A stretch of DNA of 64,000 bases from Planococcus sp. MB-3u-03. Its GTDB lineage: Bacteria; Bacillota; Bacilli; Bacillales_A; Planococcaceae. A program made the translations under genes and the position numbers. Under the pieces are notes generated by a model that had not been told where the DNA came from, searched no databases, and saw nothing but the letters and a program-made list of their open reading frames with translations. Positions within the stretch are counted from its first letter, which is position 1; each line of letters starts with the position of its first letter. This document shows, one piece after another, positions 17,508 through 25,601 of the stretch. The stretch covers positions 663,501 to 727,500 of the forward strand of contig NZ_CP025135.1 of the NCBI RefSeq assembly GCF_002833405.1, read 5' to 3'.

Positions 17508-18518
17508 GTGACGATGAAAAATGTAACAATGGCCGACGTAGCGAAGCATGCAAACACGTCGAAAAGCACGGTTTCACAGTATTTGAACAAACGTTATGAA
17601 TACATGAGCGAAAAAACGAGAGAGCGCATTGAACAGGCGATCCAAGAACTGAACTATCATCCGAACATTGTGGCGAGAAGTCTGTCGCAAAAGAACACTT
17701 ATACGGTTGGGGTAATCGTCGCCAATATTCTCCATTCTTTTTCCACGCACATTATCAGGACGCTGGAAACCGAGTTCAACAAGCAAGGTTTTCACACCAT
17801 TATTTGCAACGCAGACGACGACCCGGAAAAAGAACGCAATTACATTGAAATGCTGCTGGCCAAACAAGTCGACGGCCTGATCGTTTTTCCGACCGGTGAA
17901 AACCTGGATTTGTATGAACAAATGACAAAAAGGAATTTTCCGATTGTCTTTATGGACCGCCAAGTGGAAGGGTATGCCATCGACACGGTGATGCTTGATA
18001 ATCGGCGGGCAGCGGAACTTGCTGTCGATAAGCTCGTATCGCTCGATTACACAAAAATTGCGATGATCACTACCTCAGTCATCCGCAACATCAGCCCGCG
18101 CGTTGAGCGCATCGATGGCTACAAGAGCGCATTGGAAAAGCACGGCATTCCAGTGCGACCGGAATACGTCAAAACTGCGGATGCTGAGTTGCTTCAAGAG
18201 ACGCTGCATGGCTTGTTTCAGCTCGAGCCAAGGCCAGGAGCCATTGTGGCTGGCAACGACATTGTACTGACCGAAGTGCTGAAGTATATCAAACACCATC
18301 AACTCTCGATTCCGGGGGATGTGGCAGTTATCGGCGTCGATGAAGTCGCCTTTGCGAGCTTCTATACACCGCCGATTACGGTCGTGGAGCAGCCGAAAGT
18401 GGATATGGCTCATCGTGCCGCTGAGTTGCTGCTTGAGCATATCAAAGGTGAAAAAACATCGGATACACCGGTGGTTGAACGTTTCACACCAGCATTGATC
18501 GATAGAGCTTCTTGTTGA
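17508..18518 (+). CDS. kdgR: LacI-family transcriptional regulator, KdgR-like
   Basis: The 336-residue protein has an N-terminal helix-turn-helix (TMADVAKHANTSKSTVSQYLNKRYEYMSEKTRERI, about 7-41) with the hinge NYHPNIVARSLS. A periplasmic-binding-protein-like effector domain follows. Its place at the end of the kdgK-kdgA-uxuA operon matches KdgR, which represses uronate genes and is released by KDG-type effectors. Start GTG 17508 is 5 nt after GGGAG; ATG 17514 is equally possible. The likely target is the TAAACCGGTTTA palindrome ahead of kdgK. Confidence 0.78.
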   Translation: MTMKNVTMADVAKHANTSKSTVSQYLNKRYEYMSEKTRERIEQAIQELNYHPNIVARSLSQKNTYTVGVIVANILHSFSTHIIRTLETEFNKQGFHTIICNADDDPEKERNYIEMLLAKQVDGLIVFPTGENLDLYEQMTKRNFPIVFMDRQVEGYAIDTVMLDNRRAAELAVDKLVSLDYTKIAMITTSVIRNISPRVERIDGYKSALEKHGIPVRPEYVKTADAELLQETLHGLFQLEPRPGAIVAGNDIVLTEVLKYIKHHQLSIPGDVAVIGVDEVAFASFYTPPITVVEQPKVDMAHRAAELLLEHIKGEKTSDTPVVERFTPALIDRASC

Positions 18519-18533
18519 CACAAATAAACAGTA

Positions 18534-18563
18534 AAAAACGCCGCTATTGCAAGCGGCGTTTTT
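18534..18563 (+). terminator. Terminator of the kdg/uxu operon
   Basis: AAAAACGCCGCT and AGCGGCGTTTTT form a perfect 12-bp stem with a 6-nt loop and T run, directly after the KdgR-like gene. Confidence 0.9.
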
Positions 18564-18630
18564 GATCTGCGATTGTTTAGCAAAGACGACGCCAAGTAAA
18601 CGGGAGAGGCATATTGATTTGTGAAATAGA

Positions 18631-18675
18631 AAACGGATGCTTCCATTTCTGAACATGAAATGGAAGCATCCGTTT
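18631..18675 (-). terminator. Terminator of the second LacI gene
   Basis: A 19-bp perfect stem (AAACGGATGCTTCCATTTC / GAAATGGAAGCATCCGTTT) with T/A tails on both sides lies 10 bp after the stop of the minus-strand regulator; it can act in both directions. Confidence 0.88.
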
Positions 18676-18684
18676 TTGTGACGA

Positions 18685-19677
18685 TTACTTTTCTGTTGGC
18701 GTGCCAATTGCAGCACAAGAACTTCTTTCGGTAATCACTGGAGTCAAAGTTTGGACAGCGGGAACAGAATCCGGATCTTTGATGTAACGCGTCAAAGTCT
18801 GGACCATCGCTTGAGCAATCTCCTCTACTGGTGCACCGACACTTGTCAGCGGAATTTCCATATTCGCCATTTGCGGGATATTGTCGTAGCTGAGTACGGA
18901 AATATCATTTGGAATCGTATAGTTTTCCTGCCTTAGGGCGCGAATGAGGCCGGCGCTAATATCGTAACTGGCACTAATGATAGCCGTTGGGCGGTATGGG
19001 GAATTGATAAGGCGGACGGTCGCCATATAGCCGTCGTACCAGCCCAAGCCTTCTGTATCGAGTATATGGTCTTCCTGGTAGATCCCGAACTTTTTCATGG
19101 CTTTTTTAAAGCCGGCTGCTTTTTCTATTTGCCGCTCGTCATCGGTTGTAAGATCACCGATAAAGGCGATATCGCGATGGCCAAGTTCATATAAATACAT
19201 CACGGCATCATTCATCGCTCCTTGGTAATTCACATCGATCACCGGGAAAGGCGTGTCTTTTTTGACACCATATGTTAGGCAAGGCAAAGGGAAAGTCGTA
19301 GGCATATCATTCAGGTATTCGTTAAAGATAATCACTCCGTCTACTTGGAAGCGCTTGAACATTTCAAGAGAGGTTTGAAGGGGATTGACGGACAGAATCA
19401 TTGAGTACGAGCTTTTCGATATTTCTTCGTTGATTTTTGTCACGAGTACAGATGGCGCCACACGTTCCAAAGTCGGCCAAATAAGGCCGATGACTTTCGA
19501 TTCTTTTGAAACCAGGCGTTGAGCTGCATAATTCGGTTCGTATCCCATTTCTTTTGCGATCTTTATAATTCGATCTTTTGTTTCGGGTTTAACAAGTGAA
19601 CTGTCATTTAATGCTTTTGACACCGTTGAGTAACTGACTCCGGCAACAACAGCCAAATCTTTTATTGTGATGGTCAT
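18685..19677 (-). CDS. LacI-family regulator divergent from the TRAP operon
   Basis: From ATG 19677, preceded by GGAGGGAGGG, the protein is 330 residues. The helix-turn-helix is TIKDLAVVAGVSYSTVSKALNDSSLVKPETKDRI at the N-terminus and the hinge is GYEPNYAAQRLVSK. A LacI-type sugar-binding domain follows, ending VITERSSC. It is transcribed away from the TRAP transporter, GH31, uxaC and uxuB genes, so it most likely controls them through the palindrome at 19874-19891. The effector is probably a hexuronate or its metabolite. The longer frame to 19731 has no ribosome site. Confidence 0.82.
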   Translation of the reverse strand: MTITIKDLAVVAGVSYSTVSKALNDSSLVKPETKDRIIKIAKEMGYEPNYAAQRLVSKESKVIGLIWPTLERVAPSVLVTKINEEISKSSYSMILSVNPLQTSLEMFKRFQVDGVIIFNEYLNDMPTTFPLPCLTYGVKKDTPFPVIDVNYQGAMNDAVMYLYELGHRDIAFIGDLTTDDERQIEKAAGFKKAMKKFGIYQEDHILDTEGLGWYDGYMATVRLINSPYRPTAIISASYDISAGLIRALRQENYTIPNDISVLSYDNIPQMANMEIPLTSVGAPVEEIAQAMVQTLTRYIKDPDSVPAVQTLTPVITERSSCAAIGTPTEK

Positions 19678-19835
19678 AATAACCCTCCCTCCATGTAAGC
19701 GTTTTAAAATTTCGTATGGGTTCAAAAACATGATATCAATTGCATACTAACAGAAGCAATGCCAAAAGTATCGCTTTGCAATAGCTTGGATTCAGCCACT
19801 TGACCCGCCGAAAAAAGAAATTTCAAAAAACGTAC

Positions 19836-19891
19836 TTGATTATTTAGTTATATTACTTTAAGATGAAATTTGTAATAACAACGTTGTTATT
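19836..19891 (+). promoter_or_regulatory. Promoter and 18-bp palindromic operator of the TRAP-uronate operon
   Basis: The -35 TTGATT (19836-19841) and -10 TAAGAT (19859-19864) are separated by 17 bp. The perfect palindrome AATAACAACGTTGTTATT (19874-19891), centred on CG as in LacI-family operators, begins about 10 bp after the -10, where a bound repressor would block initiation. It differs from the kdgK operator, which suggests a different regulator, probably the divergent LacI protein. The predicted leader to the DctP gene is about 240 nt. Confidence 0.72.
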
Positions 19892-19937
19892 TTGTTGTTG
19901 TCTCAAGTCTAATGTAAATTTATATTTTTCAACAAAA

Positions 19938-19951
19938 TGAAAGCGTTTGCC
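19938..19951 (+). promoter_or_regulatory. cre-like site in the TRAP operon leader
   Basis: ATGAAAGCGTTTGC fits the CcpA consensus (TGNAANCGNWNNCW). It lies about 70 bp downstream of the expected transcription start, a roadblock position. Confidence 0.6.
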
Positions 19952-20086
19952 TTTAGAATGACAATTGTTTGTTTTAGGAGGAGAACTGTTCGTTTGTTAC
20001 TCAATAACTTGAGTTCACGGAATTTTCAACTAGTTCGATAAAGCAAAGGATCCACTCATGAAAATCGCTGCAGGGCATTTTGATAA

Positions 20087-20100
20087 TTGAAAGCGTTTTA
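20087..20100 (+). promoter_or_regulatory. Second cre-like site, next to the DctP ribosome site
   Basis: TTGAAAGCGTTTTA resembles a cre core but lacks the conserved C near its end. It lies 8 bp before the AAGGAGG of the DctP gene. With the site at 19938 it suggests strong catabolite control of uptake. Confidence 0.5.
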
Positions 20101-20120
20101 TAAAAAAGGAGGAATTTCAT

Positions 20121-21155
20121 ATGGAATTCAAAAAAGGGTTTTCATTCGCAACGATCGGTCTAAGTTCATTTTTATTGCTAGCAGCTTGCGGAAACGATGA
20201 CAGCGCGCAAGGAAGTACTGAAGGTGAAGGAGAAGGAGAATCTGTCTCTTTGCGACTTGCTCATAACCAGGGCGAAGATCATCCGGTACATACCTCACTC
20301 GTTGAGCTGTCTGAGGTGACTGCCGAAAATTCAGGAGACAGTGTGGAAATCGAATTGTTCCCAAATGGGCAATTGGGTGATGAACGTGGTGTCATCGAAC
20401 TCGTGAAATCAGGAACACTCGATATGGCAAAAGTCAGCGCAAGTGCTCTAGAATCTTTTGACAGCAATTACTCCATTTTCTCACTTCCTTATGTGTTCCA
20501 AAGTGAAGAACATTATTTCAACGTAATGGATAATAGCGAAGCGGTTCAGGAAATTTTCCAAAATACGCGGGATGAAGGATTCTTCGCAGCCGGTTGGTAC
20601 ACAGGCGGCCAGCGGAGCATCTATACCGCGGATAAAGAAATTGCGACACCAGAAGATATGAACGGCATGAAGATCCGTGTTCAAGAGAGCCCAACATCTA
20701 TCGCAATGATCGAAGCGATGGGCGGAGCACCAACACCAATGTCTTTCGGTGAAGTATACACTTCACTTCAGCAAGGAGTCATCGACGGTGCGGAAAATAA
20801 CGAAACAGGCTTGACGAGCAATAAACACGGTGAAGTAGCTAAGGCATACAGCTACACAGAGCATCAGTATGTACCGGACGTCTTGATCGTCAGCACTAGC
20901 ATGTGGGACGGATTGTCAGAAGAGCAGCAGCAAGCCATTTCTGATGCAGCAGTTGAATCATCTGAAAGCCACAAGCAAGTATGGGCTGATGCCATTGAAA
21001 CAGCAATTACAGACGCAGAAGAAATGGGGGTAACGTTCTATGACATCGACAAACAGCCGTTTATTGATGCTGCATCACCGCTTCATGAGACGTACCAGTC
21101 TGAAAGCGAAGACAGCAAACGTTACTTCGAAGACTTCCAAAGCTACGTCGAATAA
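20121..21155 (+). CDS. TRAP transporter solute-binding lipoprotein (DctP family)
   Basis: The 344-residue protein has a lipoprotein signal with lipobox LLAAC (Cys at about residue 23), then an acidic Gly/Glu linker. The DctP fold follows, with the characteristic FPNGQLGDERGVIELVKSGTLDMA and GMKIRVQESPTSIAMIEAMGGAPTPMSFGEVYTSLQQGVIDGAENN. The arginine in KIRVQ is the family's carboxylate-binding residue. It would capture an acidic sugar outside the membrane and pass it to the DctQM permease. Neighbouring uxaC and uxuB suggest glucuronate, galacturonate or a small oligouronide. Confidence 0.92.
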   Translation: MEFKKGFSFATIGLSSFLLLAACGNDDSAQGSTEGEGEGESVSLRLAHNQGEDHPVHTSLVELSEVTAENSGDSVEIELFPNGQLGDERGVIELVKSGTLDMAKVSASALESFDSNYSIFSLPYVFQSEEHYFNVMDNSEAVQEIFQNTRDEGFFAAGWYTGGQRSIYTADKEIATPEDMNGMKIRVQESPTSIAMIEAMGGAPTPMSFGEVYTSLQQGVIDGAENNETGLTSNKHGEVAKAYSYTEHQYVPDVLIVSTSMWDGLSEEQQQAISDAAVESSESHKQVWADAIETAITDAEEMGVTFYDIDKQPFIDAASPLHETYQSESEDSKRYFEDFQSYVE

Positions 21156-21165
21156 ACAATGAAAA

Positions 21166-21212
21166 AAGGGTCTCAACTAGTGGCAAGAAACCCTTGCACT
21201 TGTGAGACCCTT
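21166..21212 (+). terminator. Intercistronic hairpin between dctP and dctQ
   Basis: AAGGGTCTCA and TGAGACCCTT form a 10-bp stem, with an inner GCAAG/CTTGC hairpin. Only a weak T-rich tail follows. Such hairpins after binding-protein genes usually protect or partly terminate the message so that more binding protein than permease is made. Confidence 0.7.
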
Positions 21213-21241
21213 AATTTATTTCAGGAATGGAGAGAATCCCA

Positions 21242-21751
21242 ATGAGAGATATTGTGGATAAGATCACGGCATTTTTAACATGTTCCTTGATGGTAGCAAT
21301 GGTTCTAGTAGCTTGTTGGCAAGTGTTTACACGTTTTGTCTTAAATTCACCAAGTACAGTATCGGAAGAATTTCTGCGCTATTCCCTGATTTGGCTTACG
21401 ATGCTTGGTTCAGCCTATGCATACGGCCAAAAAAAGCATTTAGCCGTTGTATTTGTAGCACGTAAAATACCAGAAAAGTTTAAGTTCTATGTGGATATGC
21501 TTGTTGAACTCATTGTGTTGGCGTTTATTTTCATCGTCTTGCTCTACGGAGGCATGCAAGCTTATCAAAATTCAGTCGGGCAAGTCTCATCTGCCTTGAA
21601 TATGCCGACGCAGTATTTGTATTTAAGCTTAATCATTGCAGGTATCTTATTTTTATTCTACGCGGTCATCCATATCATCGAGCATTTCCGCAATCATAAA
21701 AAAATGAAAAACGTAAAAACCAAGTTTGAGTCAGATGAGATTCTAGAATAA
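21242..21751 (+). CDS. TRAP transporter small permease (DctQ family)
   Basis: From ATG 21242 (7 nt after GGAGAG) the protein is 169 residues with four membrane segments. The DctQ hallmark is present: WQVFTRFVLNSPSTVSEEFLRYSLIWLTMLGSAYAYGQKKHLAV, with the conserved Glu-Glu and Arg. It partners the large DctM subunit and is needed for sodium-driven uptake. It lies between dctP and dctM in one operon. The in-frame ATG at 21227 has a poorer ribosome site. Confidence 0.9.
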   Translation: MRDIVDKITAFLTCSLMVAMVLVACWQVFTRFVLNSPSTVSEEFLRYSLIWLTMLGSAYAYGQKKHLAVVFVARKIPEKFKFYVDMLVELIVLAFIFIVLLYGGMQAYQNSVGQVSSALNMPTQYLYLSLIIAGILFLFYAVIHIIEHFRNHKKMKNVKTKFESDEILE

Positions 21752-21764
21752 GGAAGTGAATGTT

Positions 21765-23060
21765 ATGGCGTTGGAGGCAGGAATCGTATTAGCGATTGTA
21801 TTTGCAGTGATGCTCATTATCAGTGTACCGATATCGGTCAGTATCATCATTGCTTCATTGGCAGCAATATTGATTAGTTTACCTATGGATATGGCGATTT
21901 TCACCGCTAGCCAGAAACTTGTTACGGGGCTCGATAGTTTCACCTTGCTGGCAGTTCCATTCTTCATATTGGCAGGGATCTTGATGAATAACGGCGGGGT
22001 TGCCGAGCGTTTGATTAACTTTGCCAAGGTACTTGTTGGGCGCGCACCAGGTGCACTCGCACATACGAACGTACTTGGTAACACCTTGTTCGGTTCGCTG
22101 TCTGGTTCTTCTGTTGCTGCCGCTGCCGCTATTGGCGGCGTTATGGGGCCTTTGCAGAAAAAAGAAGGGTATGACCCGAAATTTTCCGCAGCGGTCAATG
22201 TTGCCTCAGCACCGATCGGTTTGATTATTCCGCCAAGCGGTACTTTAATCATTTATTCGCTTGTCAGTGGAGGAACATCCGTCGCGGCATTGTTTGTTGC
22301 AGGATATTTGCCAGGCTTACTATGGGCTTTCGCTTGTATAGTCGTCGCCTTTATTATCGCGAAAAGAAGAAATTACCCAACCTCAGAAAGAGTCAGCTTT
22401 AAAGTAGCTTTCAAAACATTTTTGGATGCGATTCCTAGTTTGATGTTGATTGTCATTGTCATCGGGGGAATCTTGTCAGGGATTTTCACTGCGACAGAAG
22501 CAGCAGCCGTTGCAGTTGCGTATACCTTTATTCTCTCTTTGGCTTATGGCGCGGTTAAGTTCAAGCACCTTCCAAGAATCATCATGGAATCGGTGGAAAT
22601 AACGGCTGTCATCATGCTGCTCGTATCCGCTTCGGCGGTCATGTCATGGGTAATGGCATTTACCGGTATTCCGTCAGCAATCAGTGAACTGATCATGGGC
22701 ATTTCAGAAAACCCAATTATTTTGTTGCTGATCTTGAATCTCTTCTTATTATTTATTGGAACTTTTATGGATATCACGCCGGCTGTCCTTATATTTACGC
22801 CGATTTTCTTGCCGATTGTGGTCGGTTTCGATATGGATCCAATTCATTTTGGCATCATGATGGTCATGAACTTGAGCATCGGGAACATCACGCCTCCTGT
22901 AGGCAGTGCGTTATTTGTCGGATCCAGTATTGCGAATTTGGATATTGAAGATGTTATCAAACCACTCATTCCATTTTATGCAGCGATCATCGTGGTCCTT
23001 TTATTGGTTACGTATATTCCCTCAATCAGCATGTGGTTGCCGAATTTGCTCGGGTATTAA
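21765..23060 (+). CDS. TRAP transporter large permease (DctM family)
   Basis: The 431-residue protein has about 12 membrane segments. DctM motifs include VPFFILAGILMNNGGVAERLINFAKVLVGRAPGALAHTNVLGNTLFGSLSGSSVAAAAAIGGVMGP and the PSGTLIIYSLVSGG stretch. It is the sodium-coupled translocation subunit that receives the solute from DctP. The start at ATG 21765 is about 8 nt after AAGGAAGTGA; a GTG at 21756 overlaps that site. It is directly downstream of dctQ. Confidence 0.92.
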   Translation: MALEAGIVLAIVFAVMLIISVPISVSIIIASLAAILISLPMDMAIFTASQKLVTGLDSFTLLAVPFFILAGILMNNGGVAERLINFAKVLVGRAPGALAHTNVLGNTLFGSLSGSSVAAAAAIGGVMGPLQKKEGYDPKFSAAVNVASAPIGLIIPPSGTLIIYSLVSGGTSVAALFVAGYLPGLLWAFACIVVAFIIAKRRNYPTSERVSFKVAFKTFLDAIPSLMLIVIVIGGILSGIFTATEAAAVAVAYTFILSLAYGAVKFKHLPRIIMESVEITAVIMLLVSASAVMSWVMAFTGIPSAISELIMGISENPIILLLILNLFLLFIGTFMDITPAVLIFTPIFLPIVVGFDMDPIHFGIMMVMNLSIGNITPPVGSALFVGSSIANLDIEDVIKPLIPFYAAIIVVLLLVTYIPSISMWLPNLLGY

Positions 23061-23124
23061 TCTGGGCATGCAACATTCCTAAAAAATAAGGTTTTTCAAT
23101 GCACAACGAAAGGGTGAACCGCTT

Positions 23125-25524
23125 ATGTCTTTAAAAGAACAGTATTTATTTGAATTTCAAAAAGAACAAGACAATGTCCTCACGTTCCATCTTGGAGATC
23201 CATCAGTCACCGCACAAGTGATGGTATTGGAACAAGATATCATCCGAGTGCTGATGACAAAAGGTGATCAACTAGAAGTTGACAATACATGGCTGGTCGC
23301 TCCGGGAATGGACGATGTCCCATTTGAAGGCAGAAGCCGTTTTGATTTGTCGCCGTTTTCACTTCCTTCTTATGACGCGCATACCGAAGGAAACACAGCG
23401 AGCGTTGAAACGGAAATGGTCAAACTATCCATCGACTTAGACGGTTTTAAAATCAAGTGGTTTTTCAAAGGAAGAGACGGAAAACTCACCGAGATTGCAG
23501 CTGACCGGAAAACCCAAGCGTATAATTTCGACGGTTCACTTGGAAATGGCATATTCCATTACTTGCAAAGAAATCACGATGAGCAGTATTTCGGCTTAGG
23601 GGAAAAAAGCGGCGATATGGACCGTTATGGCAAACGCTACCGGATGCTGAGCGTCGATCCAATGGGATATGACGCACAACACACAGATCCATTGTATAAA
23701 CACATTCCGTTTTACATTACGCGCAATAAACAATCGGATATTTCTTTTGGGATTTTCTACGACAATATGGCGCAAAGTGTTTTCGACATGGGCAATGAAA
23801 TGGATAACTACCACGGTTGGTACCGCTACTATCATTCATTCGCCGGAGACTTGGATTATTACATAATTGCCGGGCCAGAAGTGAAAGATGTTGTGAAACG
23901 CTATTCTTGGCTAACGGGTAAAACCATCTTCTCTCCGAAGTGGAGTCTTGGCTATTCTGGGTCGACGATGACCTATACCGATGCACCTGATGCCCAAGAG
24001 CAACTAAAACGTTTTATCGAACTTTGTGAAGAAAACGACATCATCTGCGATTCGTTCCAATTGTCTTCGGGCTATACTTCAATCGGCGACAAGCGCTATG
24101 TGTTTACTTGGAACCGGGACAAGTTCCCCGATCCGAAAGGCTTTATCGATGAATACCATCAAAAGGGCGTGCAGTTATGCGCGAACATCAAGCCGGCGCT
24201 ATTGAAAAGCCATCCTCAATTCGAGGAGCTGGAAAAACAAGGCGTGTTCATCCGCAACCGTTCAGGCGAAGTGGAAATGGTTCAGTTCTGGGACGAAGTT
24301 GGCGCCTATATTGATTTCACCAATGTAAAAGCCATTCAATGGTGGAAAGAAAATGTCACATCCCAGTTATTGGAGTACGGCATTGACTCCACATGGAATG
24401 ACAATAACGAATTCGAAGTCTGGTCGACAGAGGCTGTCTCCAATGGATTCGGCAAAGAGCTGCCATTTGAAACAATGCGTGCTATCCAGCCACTGCTCAT
24501 GATGAAGGCATCCTATGAAGCGCAAAAAGAATATGCACCTCATTTACGTCCTTACTTGATTTCTCGTTCTGGCAGCCCAGGTATGCAGCGCTATGTCCAA
24601 ACTTGGTCTGGTGATAATTACACGAATTGGAAATCGCTTAAATACAATATCAAAATGGGCTTGGGGCTGAGCATGTCCGGTATTTACAATGTCGGCCATG
24701 ACATCGGCGGATTTTCAGGGCCTGCTCCGGAACCCGAGTTGCTAGTGCGCTGGGTACAAAATGGCATCTTCCATCCGCGCTTCACGATTCATTCTTGGAA
24801 CGACGATCAAACCGTCAATGTCCCGTGGATGTACGAAGAAACGACAAGTACGATCCGTGAGCTGATGAAGTTTAGGCACCGCATTACGCCATATTTGTAC
24901 ACGGCGTTGTACGAAGCCCATGCAAACTACGAGCCGATTATCCGGCCGACCTTCTACGATTTCGGAGAAGACGTCAAAACGTACGAAGAGAACGATGAGT
25001 TCATGTTGGGCGAGTCCATTTTGGTGGCATCAGTAGTCGAACAAGGGCAAACGGAAAGAGCGGTCTATTTGCCGGTAAATGAAGGCGGCTGGTTCAACTT
25101 CCATACGTCTGAATGGCACGATGGAGGTCAGCTTGTGACCGTGCCGGCGCCGCTCGACTACAATCCGTTGCTGATTAAAGCGGGAAGCATCATCCCAATC
25201 AATGATGCGGAGCCGGGCTTCGCGACGAAAGATAAAGTGGAAAGGGGCTTTATGCTATTTCCGCATCGTGAGGAAGGCAGCTCGACGTATCGCTTGTACG
25301 AGGACGATGGCATTTCTGCAGACTACGAGCAAAATCATGCAGCGATCACGGTTTCGATGCAATCGAGCGCTTCAAAAATCGAATTGAACTTTGACGTTAA
25401 AGGAACTTACACTTTGCCTTACGACACAATCCGGTTTTACGTGAACGGGGACGATAAGCGTGCCGTGTCGGTAAATGGCAGCGAAATCGAGAAGGAAAAC
25501 GGTAGTTTCGAAGTTGAAATTTAA
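23125..25524 (+). CDS. Glycoside hydrolase family 31 enzyme, intracellular
   Basis: The 799-residue protein has an N-terminal beta-sandwich, the family 31 TIM barrel from about residue 270, and a C-terminal beta domain. The nucleophile is D426 in IDSTWNDNNEF and the acid/base is D497 in VQTWSGDNYTNW, both in GH31 positions; SRSGSPGMQRY precedes the latter. There is no signal peptide, so it works on imported sugar. GH31 enzymes hydrolyse alpha-glucosides, alpha-xylosides, alpha-galactosides or sulfoquinovosides. Its position between the TRAP genes and uxaC suggests an alpha-linked uronate-containing oligosaccharide. The substrate is not proven. A GAAAGGGTGA site precedes the ATG. Confidence 0.87.
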   Translation: MSLKEQYLFEFQKEQDNVLTFHLGDPSVTAQVMVLEQDIIRVLMTKGDQLEVDNTWLVAPGMDDVPFEGRSRFDLSPFSLPSYDAHTEGNTASVETEMVKLSIDLDGFKIKWFFKGRDGKLTEIAADRKTQAYNFDGSLGNGIFHYLQRNHDEQYFGLGEKSGDMDRYGKRYRMLSVDPMGYDAQHTDPLYKHIPFYITRNKQSDISFGIFYDNMAQSVFDMGNEMDNYHGWYRYYHSFAGDLDYYIIAGPEVKDVVKRYSWLTGKTIFSPKWSLGYSGSTMTYTDAPDAQEQLKRFIELCEENDIICDSFQLSSGYTSIGDKRYVFTWNRDKFPDPKGFIDEYHQKGVQLCANIKPALLKSHPQFEELEKQGVFIRNRSGEVEMVQFWDEVGAYIDFTNVKAIQWWKENVTSQLLEYGIDSTWNDNNEFEVWSTEAVSNGFGKELPFETMRAIQPLLMMKASYEAQKEYAPHLRPYLISRSGSPGMQRYVQTWSGDNYTNWKSLKYNIKMGLGLSMSGIYNVGHDIGGFSGPAPEPELLVRWVQNGIFHPRFTIHSWNDDQTVNVPWMYEETTSTIRELMKFRHRITPYLYTALYEAHANYEPIIRPTFYDFGEDVKTYEENDEFMLGESILVASVVEQGQTERAVYLPVNEGGWFNFHTSEWHDGGQLVTVPAPLDYNPLLIKAGSIIPINDAEPGFATKDKVERGFMLFPHREEGSSTYRLYEDDGISADYEQNHAAITVSMQSSASKIELNFDVKGTYTLPYDTIRFYVNGDDKRAVSVNGSEIEKENGSFEVEI

Positions 25525-25601
25525 AGAGTCGGACGCTTGACTTGAGTAGCAAGTCAATGCGAAGACTTTTTGAAAATAATTGCCTTACTGGGAGTGGCCT
25601 G

